A stretch of DNA of 64,000 nt from Aurantimicrobium sp. INA4. Its GTDB lineage: Bacteria; Actinomycetota; Actinomycetes; Actinomycetales; Microbacteriaceae. Shown here piece by piece: positions 34,565 to 42,844 of this stretch. The stretch spans positions 434,001-498,000 of the forward strand of contig NZ_AP027040.1 of NCBI RefSeq assembly GCF_027924525.1. Direction: 5' to 3'. The first letter of the stretch is position 1; each line of letters opens with the position of its first letter. Position numbers and translations under genes: made by a program. The notes under the pieces were generated by a model. That model was not told the origin of the DNA. It saw only the letters and a program-made list of their open reading frames with translations, and made no database searches.

Positions 34565-35178
34565 ACAGCTCTGTGGCAGCCGGCCAAGTGATCGTCAACC
34601 AGACCGGCAGATTGCATCAGCGCATACATCGTGGTGGGGCCAACGAATCTAAAGCCCAATCTCTTGAGTGCCTTACTGAGCTGTTCTGATTCTGTTGTGA
34701 CAGCAGGAATTTCTGCCAATGTTTGGTAGCGCAACTGTTCATCTCCAGCACACGCGTTTGCGCGCTGCCTCGACAACGGTTGAAATGACCAGATGAGATC
34801 ATGGAGCGCACCTGATTGCTGCGCAATCAACTGCTGAGCTACCTGTGCATTTGAGATGGTTGCTTCGATCTTTGCTCTGTTGCGAATGATGCGTTCATCA
34901 CGCATAAGGCGTTCCACATCATCTGGAGTGTAAGAAGCAACGGCATCGATATCAAAGTTGTGAAATGCATCACGAAACCCTGGTCGACGTTTCAAGATGG
35001 TGATCCAGCTCAGACCAGCTTGGAAGCCTTCGAGGGAAAGCTTTTCGAAGAGATTGTGATCACCGAGAAGCTTCACGCCCCACTCTTCATCGTGATAGCG
35101 AGCGTATTCGGGATCAGTACCAACCCAGCCACAGCGAGCTAAACCATCGGCACCAATTTCGAGATCGTTGTAGGCCAT
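34561..35178 (-). CDS. tag: DNA-3-methyladenine glycosylase I
   Basis: 205 residues. The zinc-binding set of Tag is present with the correct spacing: Cys16 and His29 near the N-terminus (RCGWVG, RYHDEEWG) and His197 with Cys201 at the C-terminus (DDHLAGCHR). FEKLSLEGFQAGLSW is the conserved active-site helix. It removes 3-methyladenine from alkylated DNA. Last gene of an ada-like/ogt/tag operon, one base after ogt. Confidence 0.95.
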   Translation of the reverse strand: MAYNDLEIGADGLARCGWVGTDPEYARYHDEEWGVKLLGDHNLFEKLSLEGFQAGLSWITILKRRPGFRDAFHNFDIDAVASYTPDDVERLMRDERIIRNRAKIEATISNAQVAQQLIAQQSGALHDLIWSFQPLSRQRANACAGDEQLRYQTLAEIPAVTTESEQLSKALKRLGFRFVGPTTMYALMQSAGLVDDHLAGCHRAV

Positions 35179-35676
35179 CTACTTGTATTCGATACCTTCG
35201 ATATCCAGAAGCTGAATCTTGGTAGGAACCCCAGAACCACCGGAGTAGCCGGTGAGCTTGTTATTCCCGGCCAGTATACGGTGACAGGGGACAATTATCG
35301 GCACTGGGTTGGCGCCCACTGCGCCACCAACCGCACGAGCTGCCTTGGGATTGCCTGCACGGGCAGCAAGATCACCATAAGAGGCGTGGCCACCATAAGG
35401 AATGGCCAGAAGTTCATGCCAAATGGCTTGCTGGAATGGCGTACCAACGAGTTTGACCGGAACATCAAAGTCTTTTCGTGTGCCAGCGAAATACTCGCCC
35501 AGTTCCTTGGTCGCTTGGGTGATGACAGCATCAGGGTTACCTGGACGACCACCATGTTGAAGACGGCCGTGGGGTGTTCCTTCACCTTCAATGCTGATGT
35601 AGGTAATGGCTTCACCGTCGCTGGTGAGCTCGATGCGTCCGAGTGGGGAGTCAATGGTGGCAAAGGTTGCGCTCAT
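35179..35676 (-). CDS. ogt: methylated-DNA-[protein]-cysteine S-methyltransferase
   Basis: 165 residues. The acceptor Cys131 lies in IIVPCHRILAG, with the helix-turn-helix region YGDLAARAGNPKAARAVGGAVGANP before it. It repairs O6-alkylguanine by suicidal transfer. Its gene overlaps the upstream Ada-like gene by four bases (ATGA-type) and abuts tag, so the three make one alkylation-repair operon. The protein is of Ogt size and lacks an N-terminal Ada domain. Confidence 0.95.
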   Translation of the reverse strand: MSATFATIDSPLGRIELTSDGEAITYISIEGEGTPHGRLQHGGRPGNPDAVITQATKELGEYFAGTRKDFDVPVKLVGTPFQQAIWHELLAIPYGGHASYGDLAARAGNPKAARAVGGAVGANPVPIIVPCHRILAGNNKLTGYSGGSGVPTKIQLLDIEGIEYK

Positions 35677-36053
35677 GTGCTGATTCTTTCAGAGAAGGAC
35701 GTAGGCATGCTGCTTTTGAGGTATGCCCGAGGAGAAAAGCCTGTTTGAAGCAAGATAATTCGCTCCAACTGGCGCGTAGATATCGACAGTGCAGCTGCAT
35801 GGTCCTTAATGGTGTGTGCAGGATGTTGCTGGGCAAGAATCACTAATTGCGTAGTAACGAATTCGTGGAAGGCCTGGTGCGGGGTAGTGAGCTGATCTGG
35901 TCTGCATCGTTTACAGGGACGTAAACCGTGAACCTGGGCTTCCTGCGTTGAGTTGAGATACACCACGTTCTCTGGCCGTGGAGTTCGTGATGGGCAGCCA
36001 AAACGACAATAGATTCCAGTCGTGGTCACTCCATAGAACTGTGGTGTGGGCAT
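35673..36053 (-). CDS. truncated Ada-type regulator (zinc domain plus partial AraC HTH)
   Basis: 126 residues. Cys16, Cys20, Cys47 and Cys50 reproduce the C-x3-C-x26-C-x2-C spacing of the Ada N-terminal zinc domain, including the phosphotriester methyl acceptor (YGVTTTGIYCRFGC, GLRPCKRC). One AraC-type helix-turn-helix (IKDHAAALSISTRQLERII, GFSPRAYL) follows, then the protein ends. The second AraC HTH of normal Ada is absent, and the methyltransferase is encoded separately by the next gene. It may be a methylation-activated regulator of the ada-ogt-tag operon. The start, six bases after CAGAAT, is probably leaderless; about 20 N-terminal residues of E. coli Ada are missing. Confidence 0.85.
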   Translation of the reverse strand: MPTPQFYGVTTTGIYCRFGCPSRTPRPENVVYLNSTQEAQVHGLRPCKRCRPDQLTTPHQAFHEFVTTQLVILAQQHPAHTIKDHAAALSISTRQLERIILLQTGFSPRAYLKSSMPTSFSERIST

Positions 36054-36111
36054 ATCCCCATTCTGGCGCGATTATGTGCTTGAGGGTATTTACGCGTGCG
36101 ACATCTCATTC

Positions 36112-36153
36112 ACACAAAAGTGGGGGCGCCGCCTTATGCAGACGACGCCCCCA
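36112..36153 (-). terminator. terminator of the aminotransferase gene
   Basis: Arms TGGGGGCG (36121-36128) and CGCCCCCA (36146-36153), extended by further pairs; on the minus strand it is followed by CTTTTGTGTG. It ends the Lrp-aminotransferase transcript, 64 bp after the stop codon. Confidence 0.75.
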
Positions 36154-36216
36154 GTTGGGATACTGACATCTTGCGGATGATTTCGTCAACCTCCGCCAGA
36201 GTCAGAGTCTCAATGC

Positions 36217-37677
36217 TTAGACGATGCGAGCACCCTCTTTGAGGACACCCTCAAGGATTTCACGCATTTCAGCGAATTCCTTGGGGCCAATCGTCAGCGG
36301 TGGTGCAAGCTGAACAACGGGGTCTCCACGGTCATCTGCACGACAGAACAGACCTGCGTCATAGAGGGCCTTGGAAAGGAATCCGCGGAGCAAGCGCTCG
36401 GACTCGTCGTCGTTGAAGGTTTCCTTCGTCGCCTTGTCCTTGACGAGTTCGATTGCGAAGAAGTAGCCGTCACCACGAACGTCACCGACGATGGGGATGT
36501 CCAAGAGCTTCTCGAGCTCAGCACGGAATAGTGGCGAGTTGGTGCGCACGTTCTCGTTGAGCTTCTCTTCTTCGAAGATGTTGAGGTTTTCCAAAGCAAC
36601 AGCTGCTGACACGGGGTGACCTGCGAAGGTGTAACCGTGAGGGAAGTAGCTGGTTCCCTTGGAGAAGGGCTCATAAATCTTGTCGGAGATGATGGTTGCA
36701 CCGATAGGGGAGTAACCACTGGTCATACCCTTTGCGCAGGTGATCATGTCGGGGACATAACCGTAGGCGTTGCAGGCAAACATTTCACCGATACGACCGA
36801 ATGCACAAATAACCTCATCGGAAACCATGAGCACATCGTGCTTGTCGCAGATTTCGCGGACACGCTGCATGTATCCGGGAGGTGGAGCAAATGCACCACC
36901 GGAGTTCTGCACGGGCTCGAGGAAGACAGCCGCAACAGTGTCGGGACCTTCGAACTCGATCATTTCTTCAATGCGGTTAGCTGCCCACTGACCGAATGCG
37001 TACAGGTCATCACCGTGCTGTTCAGCGCGGTAGAAGTTGGTGTTGGGCACGCGGAAGGTTGAAGGAACCAAAGGCTCAAACATTTCCTTCATCGCAGGGA
37101 TACCTGTGATGGAGAGAGCACCCTGAGGTGTTCCGTGGTAGGCAACAGAGCGAGAAATCACCTTGTGCTTGGTGGGCTTACCCATCTTCTTCCAGTACTG
37201 CTTAGCAAGCTTGAACGCAGTCTCTACTGCCTCACCACCACCGGTGGAGAAGAAGACCTTGTTCAAATCGCCTGGCGCATAGTCAGCGAGGCGATCTGCA
37301 AGCTCAATCGCGGAAGGGTGTGCATAAGACCAGATGGGGAAGAAGGCGAGTTCTTCAGCCTGCTTCGCAGCAGCTTCAGCCAAGCGCTTGCGTCCGTGAC
37401 CAGCCTGAACAACGAACAGACCAGAGAGGCCGTCGATGTAGCTCTTGCCCTGGATGTCAGTGATCATGTGACCGTCACCCTTGACGATGATGGGTACACC
37501 GTTCTCGTGCATCACTGACTGACGAGTGAAGTGCATCCAGAGGTGATCATTGGCCTTCTTCTGAAGGTCCTTGTTGTTGTATACCGGTGCGGTGTATGGC
37601 TTATCTGCCGATACATGCGCAGTGGGTGCAGCAACGTGTGCTGCTTCTGTTTTCTTCCGTGATGTGAATAACGGCAT
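36217..37677 (-). CDS. class III aminotransferase, probable putrescine/diamine aminotransferase
   Basis: 486 residues. Class III (omega) PLP enzyme: GLSGLFVVQAGHGR, FFSTGGGEAVETAFKLAKQYW, SRSVAYHGTPQGALSITG, SDEVICAFGRIG and Lys316 in CAKGMTSGYSPIG as Schiff-base lysine. The pattern is that of putrescine- or omega-amino-acid-pyruvate aminotransferases (SpuC/PatA-like). The divergent aminobutyraldehyde dehydrogenase gene and the Lrp regulator support putrescine or another diamine as substrate. It begins three bases after the Lrp gene, so the two are cotranscribed. A beta-alanine or taurine aminotransferase is an alternative. Confidence 0.88.
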   Translation of the reverse strand: MPLFTSRKKTEAAHVAAPTAHVSADKPYTAPVYNNKDLQKKANDHLWMHFTRQSVMHENGVPIIVKGDGHMITDIQGKSYIDGLSGLFVVQAGHGRKRLAEAAAKQAEELAFFPIWSYAHPSAIELADRLADYAPGDLNKVFFSTGGGEAVETAFKLAKQYWKKMGKPTKHKVISRSVAYHGTPQGALSITGIPAMKEMFEPLVPSTFRVPNTNFYRAEQHGDDLYAFGQWAANRIEEMIEFEGPDTVAAVFLEPVQNSGGAFAPPPGYMQRVREICDKHDVLMVSDEVICAFGRIGEMFACNAYGYVPDMITCAKGMTSGYSPIGATIISDKIYEPFSKGTSYFPHGYTFAGHPVSAAVALENLNIFEEEKLNENVRTNSPLFRAELEKLLDIPIVGDVRGDGYFFAIELVKDKATKETFNDDESERLLRGFLSKALYDAGLFCRADDRGDPVVQLAPPLTIGPKEFAEMREILEGVLKEGARIV

Positions 37678-37680
37678 TTT

Positions 37681-38148
37681 TTATCGCGTTCCCCAGTTGT
37701 ATAACTGTTTGTGGAGCTTGAGGTATACGAATGTCTCGGTTGAAACAACGCCCTCAAGCTTTCGGATCTGCTCATTCAGAAGATTGATCAAATCATCATC
37801 TGACTCGCAGACAACTTCAGCCATGATGTCGAATGATCCTGCCGTGAGAACGACATAATCAACCGAATCCATGGCGGCTAATTGGTCAGCAATTGCACGG
37901 GTGTCCCCGGAGCAGCGCAAGCCAATCATTGCTTGACGATAGAACCCCAATTGCATGGGGTCTGTCACGGCGACAACTTGCATGACGCCAGCATCAGTGA
38001 GCTTTTGGACACGTTGGCGCACAGCTGCTTCAGAAAGACCAACAGCCTTGCCGATTTCGGCATAAGACCGGCGTCCATCTTCCTGCAACTGCTCGATGAT
38101 GGCCTTGGAGACCTCATCGAGTTGTGCATTACGTGACTTAGAGTTCAT
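37681..38148 (-). CDS. Lrp/AsnC family transcriptional regulator
   Basis: 155 residues from ATG 38148; an upstream in-frame start adds 12 unconserved residues. The N-terminal HTH reads LDEVSKAIIEQLQEDGRRSYAEIGKAVGLSEAAVRQRVQKL and the C-terminal RAM ligand domain contains VVLTAGSFDIMAEVVC. It should sense an amino acid or amine and control the adjacent aminotransferase and the divergent dehydrogenase. CAGAAT seven bases upstream of the ATG suggests a leaderless transcript. Confidence 0.92.
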   Translation of the reverse strand: MNSKSRNAQLDEVSKAIIEQLQEDGRRSYAEIGKAVGLSEAAVRQRVQKLTDAGVMQVVAVTDPMQLGFYRQAMIGLRCSGDTRAIADQLAAMDSVDYVVLTAGSFDIMAEVVCESDDDLINLLNEQIRKLEGVVSTETFVYLKLHKQLYNWGTR

Positions 38149-38194
38149 GGGCTTGATTCTGGCACTAAAAATCAACCGAGGCAAGTGAAACCGC

Positions 38195-38204
38195 AGAAAT
38201 TTCT
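38195..38204. promoter_or_regulatory. candidate Lrp-type operator palindrome
   Basis: AGAAATTTCT is a perfect 10-bp palindrome in the divergent regulator/dehydrogenase gap and resembles the AT-rich core of Lrp sites. A related CGAAAT half-site lies 10-15 bp downstream. Confidence 0.5.
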
Positions 38205-38259
38205 ATCAAAAACTACGAAATCCACAGGATTACCCTTTATTTACTATCGTTATTCGTCA

Positions 38260-38265
38260 TATGCT
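38260..38265 (+). promoter_or_regulatory. -10 hexamer TATGCT, leaderless start of the aldehyde dehydrogenase
   Basis: TATGCT with six bases to the ATG at 38272. TTTATT about 18 bases upstream is a possible -35. No ribosome-binding site. Confidence 0.6.
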
Positions 38266-38271
38266 GTCTTT

Positions 38272-39708
38272 ATGAGTGCACACACTTTCACCAACTTTGT
38301 TAATGGCAAATTCGTCGAATCTAGCTCTGATGAGCGACTAGAGATTCTGAACCCGGCTACCGAAGAGGTTTATGCAACCAGCCCGGTCTCTAATGAGAAG
38401 GATGTTGCCGACGCTTACAGCGCCGCGGCAACCGCTTTCGAAAGCTGGGGCGAGACCACCCCGAGCGAGCGTTCGCTTGCGCTGTTCCGAATCGCGGATG
38501 CCATGGAAGCTCGCGCACGTGAGTTCGCCGAGGTCGAGTCCAAGGACACCGGTAAGCCACTCGAGACGCTCGTGGAATACGAGATCATGCCTTCGGTTGA
38601 CCAGATTCGTTTCTTTGCCACCGCAGCCCGCCACCTCGAAGGCAAGTCCGCGGGCGAATACATGGCCGATCACACGTCCATGATTCGCCGTGAACCTATC
38701 GGTGTCATTGGTCAGGTCACGCCCTGGAACTACCCCCTCAACATGGCGGTGTGGAAGTTCGCTCCTGCTATTGCTGCCGGTAACACCATCGTGCTCAAGC
38801 CCTCTGACACCACTCCTGCCTCCACCATGCTGCTGGCGGAGATGGCCTCAGAATTTCTTCCCGCGGGTGTCTTCAACGCGGTGATGGGTAACCGTGACAC
38901 TGGAAAAGCCATGGTGGAGAACAAGATTCCACAAATGATCTCCATTACCGGTTCTGTTCGTGCCGGTATGGAAGTAGCCAAGAGTGCAGCGACAGACCTC
39001 AAGCGCGTTCACCTAGAACTCGGCGGCAAGGCCCCTGTCATCGTCTTTGACGATGCCGATATCCCTTCAGCGGTCGAAGGAATTGTGGGTGCTGGTTACT
39101 TCAACGCTGGACAGGACTGCACAGCAGCAACTCGTTTGCTGGTGCAAGAAGGCATTTATAACGAGTTCATGGCAGAGCTGGTCAAATATGCACGTGCTAA
39201 CGCGATCACCGGTTCACCTCTTGACCCCACCACCATGTTTGGACCGGTCAATAATGTGAACCAGCTTGCTCAGGTTCAGGGTTTCATTGAGCGTTTGCCA
39301 GATAACGCTGTTATTGAATTAGGTGGTCAACGTCAGGGAGATCAGGGTTACTTCCATGAAGCAACCATCATTTCTGGGCTCAAGCAAACCGACGAGGCTA
39401 TTCAGAACGAAATCTTCGGGCCCGTGATGACTGTGCAGAAGTTCACTGATGAAGCGCAGGCACTGACCTGGGCGAACGACGTGAACTACGCTCTAGCGTC
39501 CTCTGTGTGGACTCAAAACCACGGACGTGCGATGCGCATGGCAAAGAAGCTGGACTTTGGTTGCGTGTGGATCAACACTCACATCCCCATCGTTGCTGAA
39601 ATGCCTCACGGTGGTTTCAAGCACTCCGGTTACGGCAAGGACCTCTCCGGATATGGCTTCGATGACTACACCCGCATCAAGCACGTGATGAGTTACATCG
39701 GAGACTAA
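38272..39708 (+). CDS. probable gamma-aminobutyraldehyde dehydrogenase
   Basis: 478 residues from ATG 38272, where the family N-terminus (THTF-like HTFTNFVNGKFV) begins; 29 upstream codons are not conserved. Aldehyde dehydrogenase motifs: VTPWNYPLNMA, KPSDTTP, ITGSVRAGMEVA, ELGGKAPVIVFDDAD with the general-base Glu, and Cys283 in NAGQDCTAA. Closest in pattern to PatD/YdcW-type enzymes that oxidise 4-aminobutanal to GABA. Divergent from the Lrp-aminotransferase operon, so together they would convert putrescine to GABA. Betaine aldehyde dehydrogenase is the main alternative. Confidence 0.88.
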   Translation: MSAHTFTNFVNGKFVESSSDERLEILNPATEEVYATSPVSNEKDVADAYSAAATAFESWGETTPSERSLALFRIADAMEARAREFAEVESKDTGKPLETLVEYEIMPSVDQIRFFATAARHLEGKSAGEYMADHTSMIRREPIGVIGQVTPWNYPLNMAVWKFAPAIAAGNTIVLKPSDTTPASTMLLAEMASEFLPAGVFNAVMGNRDTGKAMVENKIPQMISITGSVRAGMEVAKSAATDLKRVHLELGGKAPVIVFDDADIPSAVEGIVGAGYFNAGQDCTAATRLLVQEGIYNEFMAELVKYARANAITGSPLDPTTMFGPVNNVNQLAQVQGFIERLPDNAVIELGGQRQGDQGYFHEATIISGLKQTDEAIQNEIFGPVMTVQKFTDEAQALTWANDVNYALASSVWTQNHGRAMRMAKKLDFGCVWINTHIPIVAEMPHGGFKHSGYGKDLSGYGFDDYTRIKHVMSYIGD

Positions 39709-40838
39709 GCCGGTGAAATACCCAGGTTGATACCTGCACGAGATGGCCCGCTGTGAGCAATCACGCGGGCTAACTCGTTAATGGCGTGTGCGGCAGGGTC
39801 TGCTGGGTGAGTAAGCACAATAGGTGTCCCCTCATCTCCGCCTTCACGCAAACCCAAGCTCAGCGGAATTCTTGCCAGAACTTCCACCGGCTTGTCTTGG
39901 CCAATACTGAGGTCGTTCGCGACTGGTTCTGCGCCGCCTTGGCCAAAGAGAGCGAGAGCTGAACCATCTGGCAAGACCAGGGGGCCCATGTTTTCCACCA
40001 CACCCAGGATGCGTTGGCCTGTCTGGCGTGCCACGACGCCGGCACGCACGGCAACCTCACTTGCAGCACTTTGCCCCGTCGTCACCACGAGCACCTCGGC
40101 ATTGGGTAGTTGCTGACCGACCGTGATGGCCACATCTCCGGTTCCAGGTGGCAGGTCTAACAACAAGAAGTCGAGGTCGCCGAAGTAAACATCGGTGAGG
40201 AACTGCGTAATGGTGCGCTGCAACATCGGTCCGCGCCACGCAACAGCAGCATTAGCGTTCTCCACGAACATGCCAATGCTGATGACCTTCACATCGTGAC
40301 CAACAGGGGGAACAATCATGTCATCAAGTCGCGTGGGCTTAGCGGCGACACCGTCCGGAGCTAGCCCCATCAAAGCAGGAATCGAGAAACCATAGACATC
40401 AGCATCAAGGATTCCCACGCGGAATCCTTGATGTGCCAAGGAGGCAGCGAGATTCGCTGTGAGGGTTGATTTGCCCACGCCACCTTTTCCACTGGTGACA
40501 GCAATGACACGGGTGAGGGTGCCAGGGCCGAACGGGTTCTGCTTGGGACCACCGGGACGAAGGTGTGCGAGGAGTTCAGCACGCTGCTCAGCGGTCATCA
40601 CTTGAATATTGACTTCAACGTGGGACACCCCCCTCACGCTGGCTGCGGCAGCACGAACATCGCTTTCGATTTTCTGTGCTGCAGGGCAGCCAGCAATTGT
40701 GAGGCGAACTTCGACCTGAGCTAGGCCATTGTCAGCAGAAACTGCACCAATCATCCCCAACTCTGCCAAGCTGCGACGAAGCTCGGGATCAATGACTGAT
40801 CCCGCAGCTTCGCGAACAGCTTTAGAGAGATTAGTCAC
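39705..40838 (-). CDS. Mrp/ApbC/NBP35-type P-loop ATPase, Fe-S cluster carrier
   Basis: 377 residues from GTG. N-terminal MIP18/DUF59 domain (about 1-85), then the deviant Walker A VTSGKGGVGKSTLT (about 115-127), DADVYGFSIPALMG, and LLLDLPPGTGDVA. These ATPases carry and insert Fe-S clusters. The CxxC found in many members is not seen, as is usual in actinobacterial versions. It starts just after the DUF1003 gene. The order mrp-DUF1003-mgtE-like is conserved in actinobacteria. The stop shares CTAA with the convergent dehydrogenase gene. Confidence 0.92.
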   Translation of the reverse strand: MTNLSKAVREAAGSVIDPELRRSLAELGMIGAVSADNGLAQVEVRLTIAGCPAAQKIESDVRAAAASVRGVSHVEVNIQVMTAEQRAELLAHLRPGGPKQNPFGPGTLTRVIAVTSGKGGVGKSTLTANLAASLAHQGFRVGILDADVYGFSIPALMGLAPDGVAAKPTRLDDMIVPPVGHDVKVISIGMFVENANAAVAWRGPMLQRTITQFLTDVYFGDLDFLLLDLPPGTGDVAITVGQQLPNAEVLVVTTGQSAASEVAVRAGVVARQTGQRILGVVENMGPLVLPDGSALALFGQGGAEPVANDLSIGQDKPVEVLARIPLSLGLREGGDEGTPIVLTHPADPAAHAINELARVIAHSGPSRAGINLGISPA

Positions 40839-40841
40839 GTG

Positions 40842-41435
40842 CTAGTTGGACGAGCGGGAAGCAGGACGAATTGCTGGCTTAGTTGAGGCCTTTTTGGCTG
40901 CAGGCTTAGCAGGAGCTTTGGCAACAGGCTTGGTGGAGGAAGGGGCTTCTTCCTTCTCCAGCTCTTCCAAAAGAGCTCGAAGCTCAGCTTTGATGAAGTC
41001 CTTTGTTGCTACATCCTTCATCGCCAAACGCAGAGCAACAACCTCGCGAGCAAGGTATTCGGTGTCCGCAAGATTACGCTCAGCACGCTGACGGTCCTGC
41101 TCGAACTGCACCCGGTCACGGTCATCCTGACGGTTCTGTGCAAGCAGAATCATCGGTGCTGCGTAGGAAGCCTGTAGTGACAGGATCAGTGTCAGTGCGG
41201 TGAAGCCGATGGCATAGGAGTCAAAGCGCCATGCAGGTGGTGCAAAGGTGTTAAAGCCCATCCAAACAATGGCAAAGATGGTGAGACCCAGCAGAAACCA
41301 GGGCGTACCCATGCCGCGAGCGATTGCTTCAGTGAAGCGCCCGAAACGGTCACGAGAACGGTTGGGGCGTGGGTTGAGCGCGCTAAAGCCTTTGGGGGAG
41401 TCGAAGCTTTCATCGTGACGGTTGAATCGTGCCAT
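40842..41435 (-). CDS. DUF1003 membrane protein
   Basis: 197 residues. Two hydrophobic helices (about 45-62 and 75-95) in the pattern FLLGLTIFAIVWMGFN and LILSLQASYAAPMILLAQNRQDDRDR mark DUF1003. A helical charged region follows, then a low-complexity Lys/Ala/Pro tail (about 155-197) reminiscent of actinobacterial nucleic-acid- or wall-associated tails. A GGAGG site lies eight bases before the ATG. Function unknown; conserved next to the MgtE-like protein, with which it may form a complex. Confidence 0.88.
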   Translation of the reverse strand: MARFNRHDESFDSPKGFSALNPRPNRSRDRFGRFTEAIARGMGTPWFLLGLTIFAIVWMGFNTFAPPAWRFDSYAIGFTALTLILSLQASYAAPMILLAQNRQDDRDRVQFEQDRQRAERNLADTEYLAREVVALRLAMKDVATKDFIKAELRALLEELEKEEAPSSTKPVAKAPAKPAAKKASTKPAIRPASRSSN

Positions 41436-41436
41436 A

Positions 41437-42774
41437 TCAGCCCCTCCTTCCTCGGCTTGCGGGCTTAGCTGCTGGTGCAGCGCTCTTCTTTACAGGACGC
41501 TTTTTGGGCGTGCGTTTATTCGGTGTTGTTTCTGTTTCGTCATCATCGTGACTACGCCAGTCATCTGGCAGCAGGTAGTCAAGAACGTCATCGACGGTGA
41601 CCACACCAACAAGGCGGTGGTTTCCATCAATAACTGGAACAGAAACCAGGTTGTAGCTGGCCAAAATACGTGACACTTCAGGCGCTGGAGTATCTACCGA
41701 AATGGGCTCAAGACCTGGATCGATGAGAGCCCCGAGGCGCTCGTGTGGGGGATAACGCAGCATGCGCTGGAAGTGCACCATTCCTAAGAAGCGACCGGTA
41801 GGTGCTTCATACGGAGGCAGCGTGATGCAGACTGCCGCTGCTAATGCAGGAGCAGTCTCATTGCGGCGAATCATGGCCAAACCTTCAGCAACTGTGGACT
41901 CAGCCGAAAGAATGATGGGCTCAGGCGTCATCAAACCACCAGCGGTATCAGCACCGAAGCTCAGCAGAAGACGAACGTCATCAGCTTCCTCAGGCTCCAT
42001 CAGCTCAAGGAGGTGCTCACCACGCTCTTCAGGTAGTTGAGCAATGAGGTCGGCAGCATCATCTGGTTCCATCTCGTCGAGAACGTCAGCAGCACGTTCG
42101 TCGTCGAGTTGGGCCATGATTTCGACCTGGTCGCTCTCGTCCATTTCTTCGAGGACGTCAGCAAGGCGGTCATCTGGAAGTTCTTCGGCAACCTCGAGCA
42201 TGCGCTCCTGGGGCAGATCCAGCAACGTTGTTGCCAAGTCGGCAGGGCGCAGTTCTGAGTAAGACGCAATCAGCGCTTCAGCAGATTGTGATTCACCGTC
42301 GTTAGTCTTCTCGGTAACAAGAGACCAGGGAACAAGTGCCGTGGGACCCTTAGCAAAAGGGGCACCGCTTTGACGGGGACGGCGAACAAAGAGCTGGTTG
42401 ATTTCCCACTCGCCTGGACCGGTTTCTTCAATCGAGGCATCCTCGATGATTCCTTCACCGGAGCCGTCGTTGAACGTGACCTTGCGGCCTAAGAATTCAG
42501 CCAGAAGGCGAACTTCACCACCACGCTGTTCAAACTTGCGGTCAGAAATTGGGCCGGTGGTGATGACCTGTCCACTGCCGATGCTAGATACGCGACCAAT
42601 CGAGATAAAGACACGACGCTTACCGGGAAGTTCTGCCAACAGACCAACCACGCGGGGAGCATTGTCCTTGCGGTACACCACGAGGACATCGCGAATGCGA
42701 CCCAGGCGGTCACCCGCGGGGTCGAATACGCCACTACCAGTCAGGCGCGCAACAAATACTCGTGTTCCAGTCAC
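41437..42774 (-). CDS. MgtE N-domain/CBS-domain protein without a transporter domain
   Basis: 445 residues from GTG. N-terminal PRC-barrel-like region (about 1-80), MgtE intracellular N-domain (about 155-275: repeated LPEERMLEVAEELPDD, EEMDESDQVEIMAQLDDE, AADLIAQLP), a CBS pair (about 280-400: DTAGGLMTPEP, VPVIDGNHRLVGVVTVDDVLDYL), then a basic Lys/Arg/Pro tail. The membrane channel of real MgtE is absent, so it is not itself a magnesium transporter. It could sense Mg2+ or nucleotides for DUF1003. TAAGTT lies six bases before the start (leaderless). Confidence 0.88.
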   Translation of the reverse strand: MTGTRVFVARLTGSGVFDPAGDRLGRIRDVLVVYRKDNAPRVVGLLAELPGKRRVFISIGRVSSIGSGQVITTGPISDRKFEQRGGEVRLLAEFLGRKVTFNDGSGEGIIEDASIEETGPGEWEINQLFVRRPRQSGAPFAKGPTALVPWSLVTEKTNDGESQSAEALIASYSELRPADLATTLLDLPQERMLEVAEELPDDRLADVLEEMDESDQVEIMAQLDDERAADVLDEMEPDDAADLIAQLPEERGEHLLELMEPEEADDVRLLLSFGADTAGGLMTPEPIILSAESTVAEGLAMIRRNETAPALAAAVCITLPPYEAPTGRFLGMVHFQRMLRYPPHERLGALIDPGLEPISVDTPAPEVSRILASYNLVSVPVIDGNHRLVGVVTVDDVLDYLLPDDWRSHDDDETETTPNKRTPKKRPVKKSAAPAAKPASRGRRG

Positions 42775-42844
42775 GTCTCTAACTTAGCCCGTTAAGGCCT
42801 GTTTTCGCCCCTTGAGAGGCGCAAACAGGTGGTGAATTCTGCGT

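Noticed and set aside
35673..35676. Possible frameshift joining the Ada-like gene and ogt
   Set aside because: A simple frameshift would not restore Ada, because the second AraC HTH (about 50-60 residues) is absent; both reading frames have sensible ends and an ATGA-type overlap typical of coupled genes.
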